Shown in pieces: positions 1 through 6,769 of a stretch of 13,975 nt of DNA; within the stretch, counting starts at the first letter, position 1; each line of letters begins with the position of its first letter. The stretch comes from an uncultured Coriobacteriaceae bacterium (GTDB lineage: Bacteria; Actinomycetota; Coriobacteriia; Coriobacteriales; Eggerthellaceae), in NCBI GenBank assembly GCA_902781245.1, contig CACZIP010000018.1:1-13975 (forward strand). Reading direction: 5' to 3'. The notes below the pieces were generated by a model. The model searched no databases and was not told the DNA's origin. It worked only from the letters and a program-made list of their open reading frames with translations. Both the position numbers and the translations under genes were made by a program.

Positions 1-627
1 CACAACAGCGGTTGCTTTTCCTGCAGCTGCCGCAACACCGCCCTCGATGGGCAACTCGAGCGTGCGGTCAGCCACGAGGATAGCCCCTGTTTCGGTTGCC
101 TCGTCCGGGTCTTCACCGTTGTATTCGCCCATGGGAGCAAGCGCGATGCCTTGACCACGCCTGAAGCCTTTGATGTAGCTGGCGGGAATGATTCGCTTGC
201 CGAGCAGCGCATCGTTTGCAGCGCCGTTCTCGGTGGAAATGCGCACAACGGCGCCCGTCTCGCGGTCAAACGTGACCACGTCGACGTAACCGATGAAATC
301 ACCCGACGCTGTCATGACGGGCATGCCAACCCAAATGACGCATTCGTCCCAATCGACATCGAGCGCCTTGCGGGCGCCTTTGTCGGTTGCAGTTGGGTCG
401 TCATGCACGACTATGCGGTTGTCGTCGTCGATATCAAAACCATCGATGGCCACAAACAAGTCTTTCCGATGAAACATGAGGGCAGCGTCGGGGCGCTTAA
501 CCGTGAACCCGACGACACGCTTCTCGGAAGGATGGAACACAAATCGGCGCACCTTGCCGATTTTCTTGCCCTTGAGAGAGACGACCTTTCGGCCAAAGAG
601 GCTCTTTGTTGTTAGTTGCGATGCCAT
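1..627 (-). CDS. PRC-barrel domain protein (3' end cut by window edge)
   Basis: The minus-strand frame starts at the ATG at 625-627 and stays open for 209 codons to the window edge, so the C-terminus is missing. Two PRC-barrel-like units can be seen: residues about 6-75 (SLFGRKVVSLKGKKIGKVRR, then a beta-rich stretch ending IDDDNRIVV) and about 98-165 (GMPVMTASGDFIGYVDVV...). PRC-barrels are small beta-barrels found in photosynthetic reaction centre H subunits, RimM and many stress or sporulation proteins. They usually bind other proteins or RNA. After residue 165 the protein becomes acidic, then Ala-rich. There is no signal peptide or clear membrane segment in the visible part. A purine-rich GAAGG sits about 8 nt before the ATG. 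It lies 93 nt downstream of the YtxH-like gene in the same direction and is probably co-transcribed with it. The family call is fairly secure; the specific role is unknown. Confidence 0.75.
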   Translation of the reverse strand, partial: MASQLTTKSLFGRKVVSLKGKKIGKVRRFVFHPSEKRVVGFTVKRPDAALMFHRKDLFVAIDGFDIDDDNRIVVHDDPTATDKGARKALDVDWDECVIWVGMPVMTASGDFIGYVDVVTFDRETGAVVRISTENGAANDALLGKRIIPASYIKGFRRGQGIALAPMGEYNGEDPDEATETGAILVADRTLELPIEGGVAAAAGKATAVV

Positions 628-651
628 AAGTCGCCTTCATCAAACCATGCA

Positions 652-684
652 GATGCGCCCGAAGCAAAAGCGGTCGGGCGCATC
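652..684. repeat. 11-bp perfect inverted repeat between ytxH-like and PRC-barrel genes
   Basis: The arms GATGCGCCCGA (652-662) and TCGGGCGCATC (674-684) are perfectly complementary around an 11-nt loop. Neither strand has a T-run after the stem, so it is not a standard intrinsic terminator. It sits in the 93-nt gap between two co-directional genes, and could damp transcription of the distal gene or protect the 3' end of the ytxH-like message. Confidence 0.6.
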
Positions 685-720
685 GAATGCTATCGCTTGA
701 GTTGGCTGAAACGCCAGAGC

Positions 721-1092
721 TTACTCGGCGACGGCTTCCTGGACTTCTTCGGCAGCTGCCTTGGTTGCTTCGGCATTCGCAGCAACCTGAGCGGCAATGC
801 GCTTGCGAGCAGCCTCGATCTTCTCGCGCAGCTCGTCGTCAGCAGCGCTCGCAGCCGGAGCGGCGGGAGCAGCAGCGCCCTTGGTGAGGCTTGCAGCCTT
901 CTCCTGAGCCGACTTGATGGCATCCTGAGCAGCCGCGGGGAAGCCAGCACCGAAATCTTTTGCTTCACCAGTAACGGCATTGGCCTTCTCGGCAACCAGC
1001 GCACGTGCCTGCTCGCCAGTTTGCGGAGCCAACAGCAAGGCTGCAATGACGCCGATGGCGGCACCAGTAACGAAGCTCGAAATCCTACCCAT
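721..1092 (-). CDS. YtxH-like small membrane protein
   Basis: This 123-residue protein starts MGRISSFVTGAAIGVIAALL and continues LAPQTGEQAR. This is the typical YtxH pattern: a glycine-rich hydrophobic segment (about residues 5-22) followed by an AP-x-x-G-x-x-x-R turn. The rest is an Ala/Lys/Glu-rich helix (residues about 30-123) with a small Ala/Pro linker near 73-82, likely a coiled or amphipathic helix in the cytoplasm or at the membrane. YtxH proteins of Firmicutes and Actinobacteria are often general-stress genes of unknown biochemical role. The start is well supported: a perfect AGGAGG (plus-strand 1098-1103) lies 5 nt before the ATG. The gene is first in a two-gene unit with the PRC-barrel gene, behind the promoter at 1128-1155. 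Confidence 0.8.
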   Translation of the reverse strand: MGRISSFVTGAAIGVIAALLLAPQTGEQARALVAEKANAVTGEAKDFGAGFPAAAQDAIKSAQEKAASLTKGAAAPAAPAASAADDELREKIEAARKRIAAQVAANAEATKAAAEEVQEAVAE

Positions 1093-1127
1093 GTTTGCCT
1101 CCTAGCAACGTAAATCACGTATGTTTG

Positions 1128-1155
1128 ATTATACGCATGCTACGCCAATTGCCAA
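1128..1155 (-). promoter_or_regulatory. sigma70-type promoter of the ytxH-like gene
   Basis: On the minus strand, TTGGCA (1150-1155) is followed after 16 nt by a perfect TATAAT (1128-1133). Transcription would start near 1121, giving a leader of about 30 nt before the AGGAGG and the ATG at 1092. This is the best promoter match in the window. Confidence 0.75.
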
Positions 1156-1171
1156 AACCTTAAATGGCAAT
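1148..1171. promoter_or_regulatory. inverted repeat over the -35 box, possible operator
   Basis: ATTGCCA (1148-1154) and TGGCAAT (1165-1171) form a 7-bp dyad with a 10-nt spacer. The first half-site covers five bases of the -35 hexamer (1150-1155) of the ytxH-like promoter. The placement suits a dimeric repressor or activator, but no regulator gene is adjacent and the site could be chance. Confidence 0.4.
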
Positions 1172-1229
1172 AATTCATGAGCGTTTTACGATTCGTTGCT
1201 AATGCGTAAGCTTCCGAGTGGTATTGATC

Positions 1230-1305
1230 AGTGGCACAGCGCTCCCAGGGAAGGGTGTGCCATTTTCAGAAGTGGCACACCCTTCCCTGGGAGCGCTGTG
1301 CCACT
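1230..1305. repeat. perfect 33-bp-arm inverted repeat with nested symmetry
   Basis: Bases 1230-1262 are the exact reverse complement of 1273-1305, with a 10-nt loop (1263-1272). Each arm also carries its own small dyad: TGGCACA at 1232-1238 against TGTGCCA at 1256-1262, and the mirror in the other arm, so the DNA can fold as one long hairpin or two small ones. It lies 17 nt beyond the stop of the D-Ala-ligase-like gene and upstream of the ytxH-like promoter. There is no T-run on either side. It may act as a strong 3' stem for the ligase operon, or be a REP/MITE-type mobile repeat. Confidence 0.85.
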
Positions 1306-1322
1306 TCGTTAATCGATAATCT

Positions 1323-2312
1323 TTAGACGTACTTTGAAACGAGCTCGTCGAGGACCTGAGACAACGTCAAGCCAGCAGCCTCGATTGCTGCAGGGAACAG
1401 CGAGTGGCTCGTCATGCCGGGAACGATGTCGACTTCGAAGCAGCGGGCACAGCCGCCATCCCAAATCATGTCGATACGGCCCAAATCGACGACGCTGTAA
1501 GCACGATAAACCTCGAGAGCAGCACGCTCGATTTCAGCGCGGATTGCCTGGGCTTCCTCGTCATTGCTCCACAGCGACCCCAACCGCACGGGGCAGTAGA
1601 AGTCGACGAGTTCGTAATTCATACGTGCCTCGGTATCGAAGAAGCCACGGCGCGGAACGATCTCGACCGGCGGCAATGCATACGCATCCCAGCCCGTGCC
1701 CAAAATCGACACCGAAAGCTCGACACCTTCGATCCACTGCTCGATGTTGACGGCATCGTCGTATGACAGCGCATCAAGAATCGCCTCGCCCAGGTCGTCC
1801 TGGCATTCGACACGGTGGATGCCGAGCGCCGAACCGCCATGGGCAGGTTTCACGCAGACGGGATAACCACCCGGAATGCGCTCCTCGATGAGGTCGAGAG
1901 CCGACGCGGCACCCATGGTCGTGAACGCATCGCGAGCGATATAGACGCCCGGAGGCCAAGAAGCCACACCATCGACCTCGCCGGAAACCTGGCGATATTT
2001 GATGAGCGACGAATGCAATGCGTCCTTGTTCCACGAACGATGGCACACGCTGGCCGGAGAGCCGATGAATGGAATATCGAGGAACTCGAGCAAGCTTTGA
2101 ATCGTACCGTCTTCGCCGTGCTTGCCATGCAATGCGTTGTAGACAACGTCGGGACGTTCGCTGCGCAGCGTGGGAACGAGCGCTTCAGTTGTGTCGAGCG
2201 GGACTGGGCGATGACCCGCCTCTTCGAGAGCGGCGCAGATGTTCTTGCCGCTGATCAGCGAAAACTCTCGCTCAAACGAGGTTCCGCCCATAAGTACTGC
2301 TACTTTTGCCAT
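1323..2312 (-). CDS. ddl: D-alanine--D-alanine ligase-like ATP-grasp enzyme, variant active site
   Basis: This is a 329-residue cytosolic ATP-grasp ligase. True Ddl joins two D-Ala using ATP for the peptidoglycan stem peptide. Visible motifs are GGTSFERE (9-16, with the N-terminal catalytic Glu14), LHGKHGEDG (61-69), the ATP Lys pair K96 and K155 (VKPAHGGSALG), RID (R279, D281) and EVDIVPGMTSHSLFP (293-307). Compared from memory with E. coli DdlB, the omega loop aligns without gaps, but Tyr212, Lys215 and Tyr216 become Thr227, Arg230 and Met231. The usual metal-ligand Asn272 is Asp295, and Ser151 is Ala162. The start at 2312 gives the family N-terminus MAKVAVLMGG and has AGGAAAG upstream; the longer frame to 2381 would run into the aminotransferase gene. 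It follows that gene by 10 nt. The Ddl family is clear; substrate specificity is doubtful because of the loop changes. Confidence 0.85.
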   Translation of the reverse strand: MAKVAVLMGGTSFEREFSLISGKNICAALEEAGHRPVPLDTTEALVPTLRSERPDVVYNALHGKHGEDGTIQSLLEFLDIPFIGSPASVCHRSWNKDALHSSLIKYRQVSGEVDGVASWPPGVYIARDAFTTMGAASALDLIEERIPGGYPVCVKPAHGGSALGIHRVECQDDLGEAILDALSYDDAVNIEQWIEGVELSVSILGTGWDAYALPPVEIVPRRGFFDTEARMNYELVDFYCPVRLGSLWSNDEEAQAIRAEIERAALEVYRAYSVVDLGRIDMIWDGGCARCFEVDIVPGMTSHSLFPAAIEAAGLTLSQVLDELVSKYV

Positions 2313-2322
2313 AAAGTCTTTC

Positions 2323-3582
2323 CTATTCCTTGATAGCGCCCGCGGCAATGAAGGCACGGTACAGCTCGAGCCGGTCCTCAATCACCTCGGAAAGTCTGCG
2401 AATGGCTTCTTCGATGTTTTCCGGCGACTCGTAACTGAAGTTCAAGCGCATGCTGTTGCGGCCACGCTTGCCATCGGGGAAGAACGAATCGCCCGGCGCG
2501 TAAATGACGCCATGGTCGAGCGCTTCAGCAAGCATCGAGTTGGCGTCGACGTACTGCGGAAGCGTGACCCATACGAAGAAACCGCCCTCGGGACGCGTCC
2601 ACGTGGCCTCGGGTGGGAAGTATTCGTCAAGCGCGTCGAGCATTGCGCGACGGCGCTTGTCATACGTCTTGATGAACTTCTGGAGCGTGTGCTGCCAGGG
2701 CGTCTCCGTGAAGTAGGCCGCAGCCATCTTCTGGTCGAACATGCTGCCGCACAGGTCGGTGCCCTGCTTGGCAAGATTGATCTTTCCCTTCACGCCCGCC
2801 GGCGCCATAATCCATCCAACGCGCAGGCCGGCTGAGAACATCTTCGAAATAGTGCCGAGGTAGACCACGCTATCGTCAAGCGCACGCATCGGCAGGCAAT
2901 GCCCGCCTTCGTAGCGCAGACGGCCGTACGGGTCATCCTCGACAACGACGAAGTCATATTCGTGCGAAAGCTCGAGCAAGCGTTTGCGACGCTCAGGCGA
3001 CATGGTCACGCCACCAGGATTCTGGAAATTCGGGATGGTGTAGAGGAACTTCAACCGCGGGTTGCCCTTGCCAATGCGCTTGAGCTCTTCCTCGAGCAGA
3101 TCCGTGCACATGCCCTGATCGTCGAATGGAATCGTGCGGATGTCGGGCTCGTAGGCCGAAAACGCCTGCAGTGCGCCGAGATACGTGGGACCTTCGGTGA
3201 TGATGATGTCACCGGGATCGCAAAACGTCTTGGCCACAAGGTCGAGCGCTTCTTGGGCGCCCGTCGTGATGATGACGTTTTCTGGTTTGTGCCTAATACC
3301 GAGGTCGCGAACGAGATCGCAGAACACTTGCGCCGTTTCGAACAAGCCGTCCGTGCCGCCATATTGGAGCGTAACAGCCTGATTGTCGACTGCCGCTTTG
3401 GCAGCTTTGCGCACGGCACTCTTGGGCAAAAGCGATACGTCAGGCATGCCGCCTGCAAGCGAGATGACATCATCGCGCTGCGCTGCGGCGAACAGCAGTC
3501 TGACTGCTGAGGGGCGCATCTTGGTTATGCGCCGGGCAACCTTGTCGGTCGCCGTTTCGAATTTGATGTGTGCGTCTTTCAT
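2323..3582 (-). CDS. fold-type I PLP-dependent aminotransferase (LysN/MocR-catalytic-domain type)
   Basis: This 419-residue aminotransferase lacks the GntR-type DNA-binding domain of MocR regulators, so it resembles stand-alone 2-aminoadipate/aromatic/branched-chain aminotransferases. Motifs: SLAGGMPD (41-48), QYGGTDGL (73-80), TTGAQEALDL (106-115), the PNFQNPGG substrate/PLP loop with N185, VEDDPYG with D216 and Y219 for the PLP ring, YLGTISKMFSAGLRVGW with Schiff-base Lys247, and MRLNFS with carboxylate-binding Arg379. Length and motif order are normal. Its ATG overlaps the stop of the upstream gene (ATGA, 3579-3582) and no purine-rich ribosome site precedes it, so translation probably depends on coupling. 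The ligase gene follows after 10 nt. It presumably makes or consumes an amino acid used with the ligase; which one cannot be read from sequence. Confidence 0.88.
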   Translation of the reverse strand: MKDAHIKFETATDKVARRITKMRPSAVRLLFAAAQRDDVISLAGGMPDVSLLPKSAVRKAAKAAVDNQAVTLQYGGTDGLFETAQVFCDLVRDLGIRHKPENVIITTGAQEALDLVAKTFCDPGDIIITEGPTYLGALQAFSAYEPDIRTIPFDDQGMCTDLLEEELKRIGKGNPRLKFLYTIPNFQNPGGVTMSPERRKRLLELSHEYDFVVVEDDPYGRLRYEGGHCLPMRALDDSVVYLGTISKMFSAGLRVGWIMAPAGVKGKINLAKQGTDLCGSMFDQKMAAAYFTETPWQHTLQKFIKTYDKRRRAMLDALDEYFPPEATWTRPEGGFFVWVTLPQYVDANSMLAEALDHGVIYAPGDSFFPDGKRGRNSMRLNFSYESPENIEEAIRRLSEVIEDRLELYRAFIAAGAIKE

Positions 3583-3998
3583 GACAAGCAGGTTAACACA
3601 GCCGTGTTAAGGAATTCGACCGCTTTGTTAAATGCACGAAGAGCTTGCAAATCATCACGGAAGCTGGCTTCGACACGCGCTTTTCCAGCCTCTTCGTCGA
3701 TCCATTCGCTCGTTCCCACGAACGTCTCAGCACGCGGAGTGTCCGTCTCATGGGCCTGTATGTCGACAACCAGATGCTCGAGCATGTGCGGTATCGACGT
3801 CTTCTCGATGACCGACCCGAATGCCGTGCCCACTTCGTTTACGCACGCGTGGAGCGGCAAATCAGGATACTGGTTCGTCACGAATGCCGCCAATTTCGGC
3901 GAGGTCGTGCGAAATGCGGGATTCGGGATCTCGATATCGCAGACGATTCGCCCGGTCCTCACTACGATAGTCTTCACTTGAATCGGCTTTTCTTCCAT
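3579..3998 (-). CDS. small protein resembling the N-terminal domain of cyanophycin synthetase
   Basis: This 139-residue soluble protein has no signal peptide or membrane segment. The stretch YPDLPLHACVNEVGTAFGSV followed by IEKTSIPHMLEHLVVDIQ (H71, E74, H75, Q81), then VGTSEWIDEEAGKARVEASF, parallels from memory the N-terminal domain of CphA (P-x-L-x-x-H-x-C...GHxxEHxALELQ...VGFGRT...Y.V.FEYxDEExG). In CphA this domain precedes the ATP-grasp domain that adds Asp; here the ATP-grasp enzyme is a separate protein two genes on. The likeness is at motif level only. The start is firm: its ATG directly follows the TAG of the upstream gene, and GGAGGAGG in that gene's last codons serves as ribosome site. 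Its TGA overlaps the aminotransferase ATG. Function unknown; a substrate-handling or partner subunit for the ligase is a guess. Confidence 0.72.
   Translation of the reverse strand: MEEKPIQVKTIVVRTGRIVCDIEIPNPAFRTTSPKLAAFVTNQYPDLPLHACVNEVGTAFGSVIEKTSIPHMLEHLVVDIQAHETDTPRAETFVGTSEWIDEEAGKARVEASFRDDLQALRAFNKAVEFLNTAVLTCLS
3593..3610. repeat. 7-bp inverted repeat just before the aminotransferase start
   Basis: TTAACAC (3593-3599) and GTGTTAA (3604-3610) flank a 4-nt loop, inside the last codons of the CphA-N-like gene and 10 nt before the aminotransferase ATG. In mRNA the stem would sit where a ribosome site normally lies, which fits translation of the next gene by coupled re-initiation rather than independent binding. 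Confidence 0.4.
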
Positions 3999-5318
3999 CT
4001 AAGCAGCCTCCTCCTCGTTGATGAACTCTTCCGTTGTCTCCTCGAAGACGCCTGTATCGGAAGCCCCATTGGCCCCATAGTCGCCTTCTGCTGTGAATTC
4101 TTCTCCAGCACCTTGCTGATCGGCGGCCAAATCGCCTTCCGCCTGCTCCGCTGTCGCATTCTCTTCGGTTGGCTGTGCAGCCTCAGAAGTTGCTACCGCA
4201 CCAGCTGATTGGCTTTCACCCGATTGCTGCTCATACAAACCCTCAGCAGGTTGGTTCGTTGCAAGCTTTTCGGGAGTGCGGCTGAAGGCGATGATGCCCT
4301 CACCTTGCGGCATCTCGACGATGCCACCACCCGCTGAAGTCGAGAAATCGAGGAATGCATGAATCAGATCGTCAACCGTCGTGCCTGCAGCGGTGTAGCC
4401 GTCGCCGTCGGTTATGACCAGATGCTTCCTGTCGTCGCTGAACCAATAGCGCCCTTGGCCTGCCATCGGTCCAAACGTATATGAAATCGTCTTCTCACGG
4501 GAGTTGATCTCGTAGTTGTACGAAACCTCCTCGTTGAAGCGGATGGTTTCGGCATCAATCGTTATGGGGACTTCCGTGCCCATAACGTACCAAGTGCCCT
4601 GGAGGTCTGCGTGATCGTCGTAACGCCCCCAACGATTGAACGCGAACAGCGCGACGGCAATGACCGCAACGACCATAATCGCAGCGATAACGACGGTCTT
4701 CGGACGAACATGCGATGCGGCTTCTCGAGCGCCCGCCGCCACCCGACGCTTTGGACGTCCTTCGCCCCGGTCGTTGATTTGGCGCTCGTCTTCCCCATCA
4801 TGCTCTTCGCCACGACTCGGCTCGGCGTTCGGCGCAACTTGAGCATCGTTCCCTGGGGAAGATGGGCCGACACTCGCCTCGCGACTCGTGCGTTGTCCCA
4901 TGGGGAAATCGTCCGTCAACCGATGCGGGCGTTTTTCCGCAGGCGAATCGGTTTCGTCGGAAGGCGTGTCAGAAGAAGCGTCGGGGTGAGCGACGTCAGC
5001 CTGATCGTCTTGCGTGTGAGACTCGGCACCTTTTATTACCGTGAAACGGGGCCTAGTGGTCTCCGCAGATTCTTCGCCAACAACAGCGGAGCGATCTTCC
5101 ACGATATCGTCAGTCAGAGGCTCGCTCTTCGCCGTCCTCTCAATTCGAGATTCGGCCGCAATGCGCGTGCTCTCCCTCGTAGACTCGCGAACCTCGCGCC
5201 TGGAGGGCATCTTGGCAGGCTTCGAGCGCGACGAATCGCCGACGCGCCTCTTGTGCACGTCGCTCGACTTGTATACGCGCCTCGTCGGCTGGTTATCCTT
5301 GTCGTCCCGTTTTGCCAT
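3999..5318 (-). CDS. single-pass membrane protein with exported beta-rich domain, unknown function
   Basis: This 439-residue protein is not one I recognise. Residues 1-205 are highly charged, low-complexity and rich in Arg, Ser, Asp and Glu, with a basic run just before the membrane (GRPKRRVAAGAR, 187-198). One strong transmembrane helix spans about 207-228. Residues 236-350 look folded and beta-rich (LQGTWYVMGTEVPITID..., ISYTFGPMAGQGRYWFSDD..., HLVITDGDGYTA), reminiscent of lipocalin-like small barrels that begin with a GTW motif. Residues 355-439 are an acidic Ala/Glu/Gln tail. The basic side before the helix suggests N-in, C-out. Its TAG is followed at once by the ATG of the CphA-N-like gene, so it heads the four-gene unit. 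It starts 53 nt after serS, with no clear ribosome site (only ACGGAC) and no clear promoter in the gap, so it may depend on transcription from serS. Confidence 0.75.
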   Translation of the reverse strand: MAKRDDKDNQPTRRVYKSSDVHKRRVGDSSRSKPAKMPSRREVRESTRESTRIAAESRIERTAKSEPLTDDIVEDRSAVVGEESAETTRPRFTVIKGAESHTQDDQADVAHPDASSDTPSDETDSPAEKRPHRLTDDFPMGQRTSREASVGPSSPGNDAQVAPNAEPSRGEEHDGEDERQINDRGEGRPKRRVAAGAREAASHVRPKTVVIAAIMVVAVIAVALFAFNRWGRYDDHADLQGTWYVMGTEVPITIDAETIRFNEEVSYNYEINSREKTISYTFGPMAGQGRYWFSDDRKHLVITDGDGYTAAGTTVDDLIHAFLDFSTSAGGGIVEMPQGEGIIAFSRTPEKLATNQPAEGLYEQQSGESQSAGAVATSEAAQPTEENATAEQAEGDLAADQQGAGEEFTAEGDYGANGASDTGVFEETTEEFINEEEAA

Positions 5319-5346
5319 AGTCCGTTTCTGCTGCGTTTATCGGAGC

Positions 5347-5373
5347 AACCAAAAGGGACAGTCCCTTTTGGTT
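5347..5373. repeat. 27-base near-palindrome overlapping the serS stop codon
   Basis: AACCAAAAGGGAC (5347-5359) and GTCCCTTTTGGTT (5361-5373) are perfect 13-bp arms around a single central base; the serS TAA occupies 5372-5374. As RNA it gives a strong stem between serS and the four-gene unit, but no T-run follows, so it may be a partial terminator, a 3' stabiliser, or a palindromic repeat. The GGGACAGTCCC core is of the kind seen in REP-type repeats spread by REP-associated transposases; that link is recalled, not shown here. Confidence 0.7.
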
Positions 5374-6691
5374 AGTTCTCAGGCTCGATGACCGTCATGC
5401 CACCCATGTAGGGCACCAGCACGTCGGGCACCTTGACGGAGCCGTCGGCCTGCTGGTAGTTCTCGATGATGGCGGCCATCGTGCGGCCGACCGCCAGGCC
5501 CGAGCCGTTCAGGGTGTGCACGAGGCGCGTACCCTTGAAGTTCTCGGGATCCTTGTAGCGAATGCCCATGCGACGCGCTTGGAAGTCGGTGCAGTTCGAG
5601 CAGCTCGAAATCTCCTTGTAGCCGTTGTAGCACGGCAGCCAGACCTCGAGATCGTAGGTCTTCGTGGCCGAGAAGCCCAAATCGCCCGTGCACAAGCTGA
5701 TCACACGGTACGGCAGACCCAGCAGCTGCAAGATGTTCTCGGCATCTGCAACCATGGCCTCCAGCTCGTCGAACGACTTCTCAGGCTCGCACACCTTCAC
5801 CATCTCGACCTTGTCGAACTGGTGCACACGGATGAGCCCGCGCGTGTCGCGGCCTGCCGACCCCGCTTCCTCGCGGAAGCAAGGCGTGAATGCGCAGTAA
5901 TGTTTGGGCAGTTCGTCGACGCCAAGAGTCTCGCCGGCATGCAGGTTGGTCAGCTGCACCTCAGCCGTCGGAATGAGGTAGAGGTTGTCACCTTCGCGCG
6001 CAGATTCGCCGTCCATGTTGGTCGCGAACGTCTTGAACATGTCATTTTCGAATTTCGGAAGCTGACCGGTGCCCGTCATGGTGCGAGCGTTTGCCATTAC
6101 CGGCAGCCACCATTCTTTGTAACCGCGCAAGATATGTGTGTCAGCCATGAAGTTGATGAGCGAACGCTCGAGGCGGGCGCCAGCGCCACCCAGCACGATG
6201 AAACGGCTGGCTGCAAGCTTCGTGCCGCGCTCGAAATCGATGATGCCCAGCTCAGGGCCGAGATCCCAATGCGCCTTGGGCTCGAAATCCCACTCGCGGG
6301 GCGTGCCCCAGCGACGCACTTCCGGGTTGTCGTCCTCGTCATCGCCCACCGGAGTGGTGTCGGAAGGCATGTTGGGCGTATGGAGCAGCAGGTCCTGCAG
6401 CTTCGCGTCGATTTCCTCACGTTCGTCGCTTGCACCGACGAGCTCGTCTTTGATCTCGGCCACGCGCGCCTTCGCAGCGTCGGCTTCGTCACGCTTGCCG
6501 TCTTTCATGAGCACGCCGATTTGCTTCGACAGCGTGTTGCGCTCGGCCTGGAGCGCCTCTTCCTTCATGATGGCAGCGCGACGTGCCTCGTCGAGCTGCG
6601 CGAACTTCTCGCCATCCCAATCGGCGTGGCGGTTGCGCATCGCTTCGGCAACTGCTTCCTGATTATCGCGGACGAACTTTATATCAAGCAT
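5372..6691 (-). CDS. serS: seryl-tRNA synthetase
   Basis: This class II aminoacyl-tRNA synthetase charges tRNA-Ser (and tRNA-Sec where present) with serine using ATP. It has 439 residues, close to the usual 420-430. The N-terminal long coiled-coil tRNA-binding arm covers about residues 30-100 (charged helices with a KDGKRDEAD turn). The catalytic domain has GTGQLPKFENDMFK (207-220), the serine-binding TAE (242-244), motif 2 CFREEAGSAGRDTRGLIRVHQF (271-292, Arg273) and motif 3 NGSGLAVGRTMAAIIENYQ (395-413, Arg403). A short Asp-rich insertion (GDDEDDNPE, 116-124) lies between the arm and the core. The start is supported by AAGGAG about 8 nt upstream and the standard MLDIKFVRDN opening. An essential housekeeping gene; it transcribes towards the four-gene unit. 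Confidence 0.98.
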   Translation of the reverse strand: MLDIKFVRDNQEAVAEAMRNRHADWDGEKFAQLDEARRAAIMKEEALQAERNTLSKQIGVLMKDGKRDEADAAKARVAEIKDELVGASDEREEIDAKLQDLLLHTPNMPSDTTPVGDDEDDNPEVRRWGTPREWDFEPKAHWDLGPELGIIDFERGTKLAASRFIVLGGAGARLERSLINFMADTHILRGYKEWWLPVMANARTMTGTGQLPKFENDMFKTFATNMDGESAREGDNLYLIPTAEVQLTNLHAGETLGVDELPKHYCAFTPCFREEAGSAGRDTRGLIRVHQFDKVEMVKVCEPEKSFDELEAMVADAENILQLLGLPYRVISLCTGDLGFSATKTYDLEVWLPCYNGYKEISSCSNCTDFQARRMGIRYKDPENFKGTRLVHTLNGSGLAVGRTMAAIIENYQQADGSVKVPDVLVPYMGGMTVIEPEN

Positions 6692-6725
6692 GGTTGTAGC
6701 TCCTTCGTTTTTTGCCTAAGTAATT

Positions 6726-6753
6726 AGTATATCCAAGTCGAAAGCACTGTTCG
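6726..6753 (-). promoter_or_regulatory. candidate serS promoter
   Basis: On the minus strand TATACT (6726-6731) lies about 35 nt before the serS ATG. The best -35 candidate, CGAACA at 6748-6753 with a 16-nt spacer, matches only the last three bases of TTGACA. The -10 is good and the -35 weak. Confidence 0.4.
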
Positions 6754-6769
6754 CTCGACTCATTAAAAA

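Noticed and set aside
151..615. 154-codon open frame on the plus strand at the left edge
   Set aside because: It is antisense to the PRC-barrel gene, which is open over the whole stretch and has recognisable repeats and a ribosome site.
1323..2381. Longer version of the ligase starting at 2381
   Set aside because: The extra 23 residues overlap the aminotransferase gene and do not match the family; MAKVAVLMGG at 2312 is the natural start.
5516..6727. 403-codon open frame on the plus strand
   Set aside because: It is antisense to serS, which has full class II synthetase motifs; the plus frame has no recognisable domain and is a by-product of GC-rich codon use.
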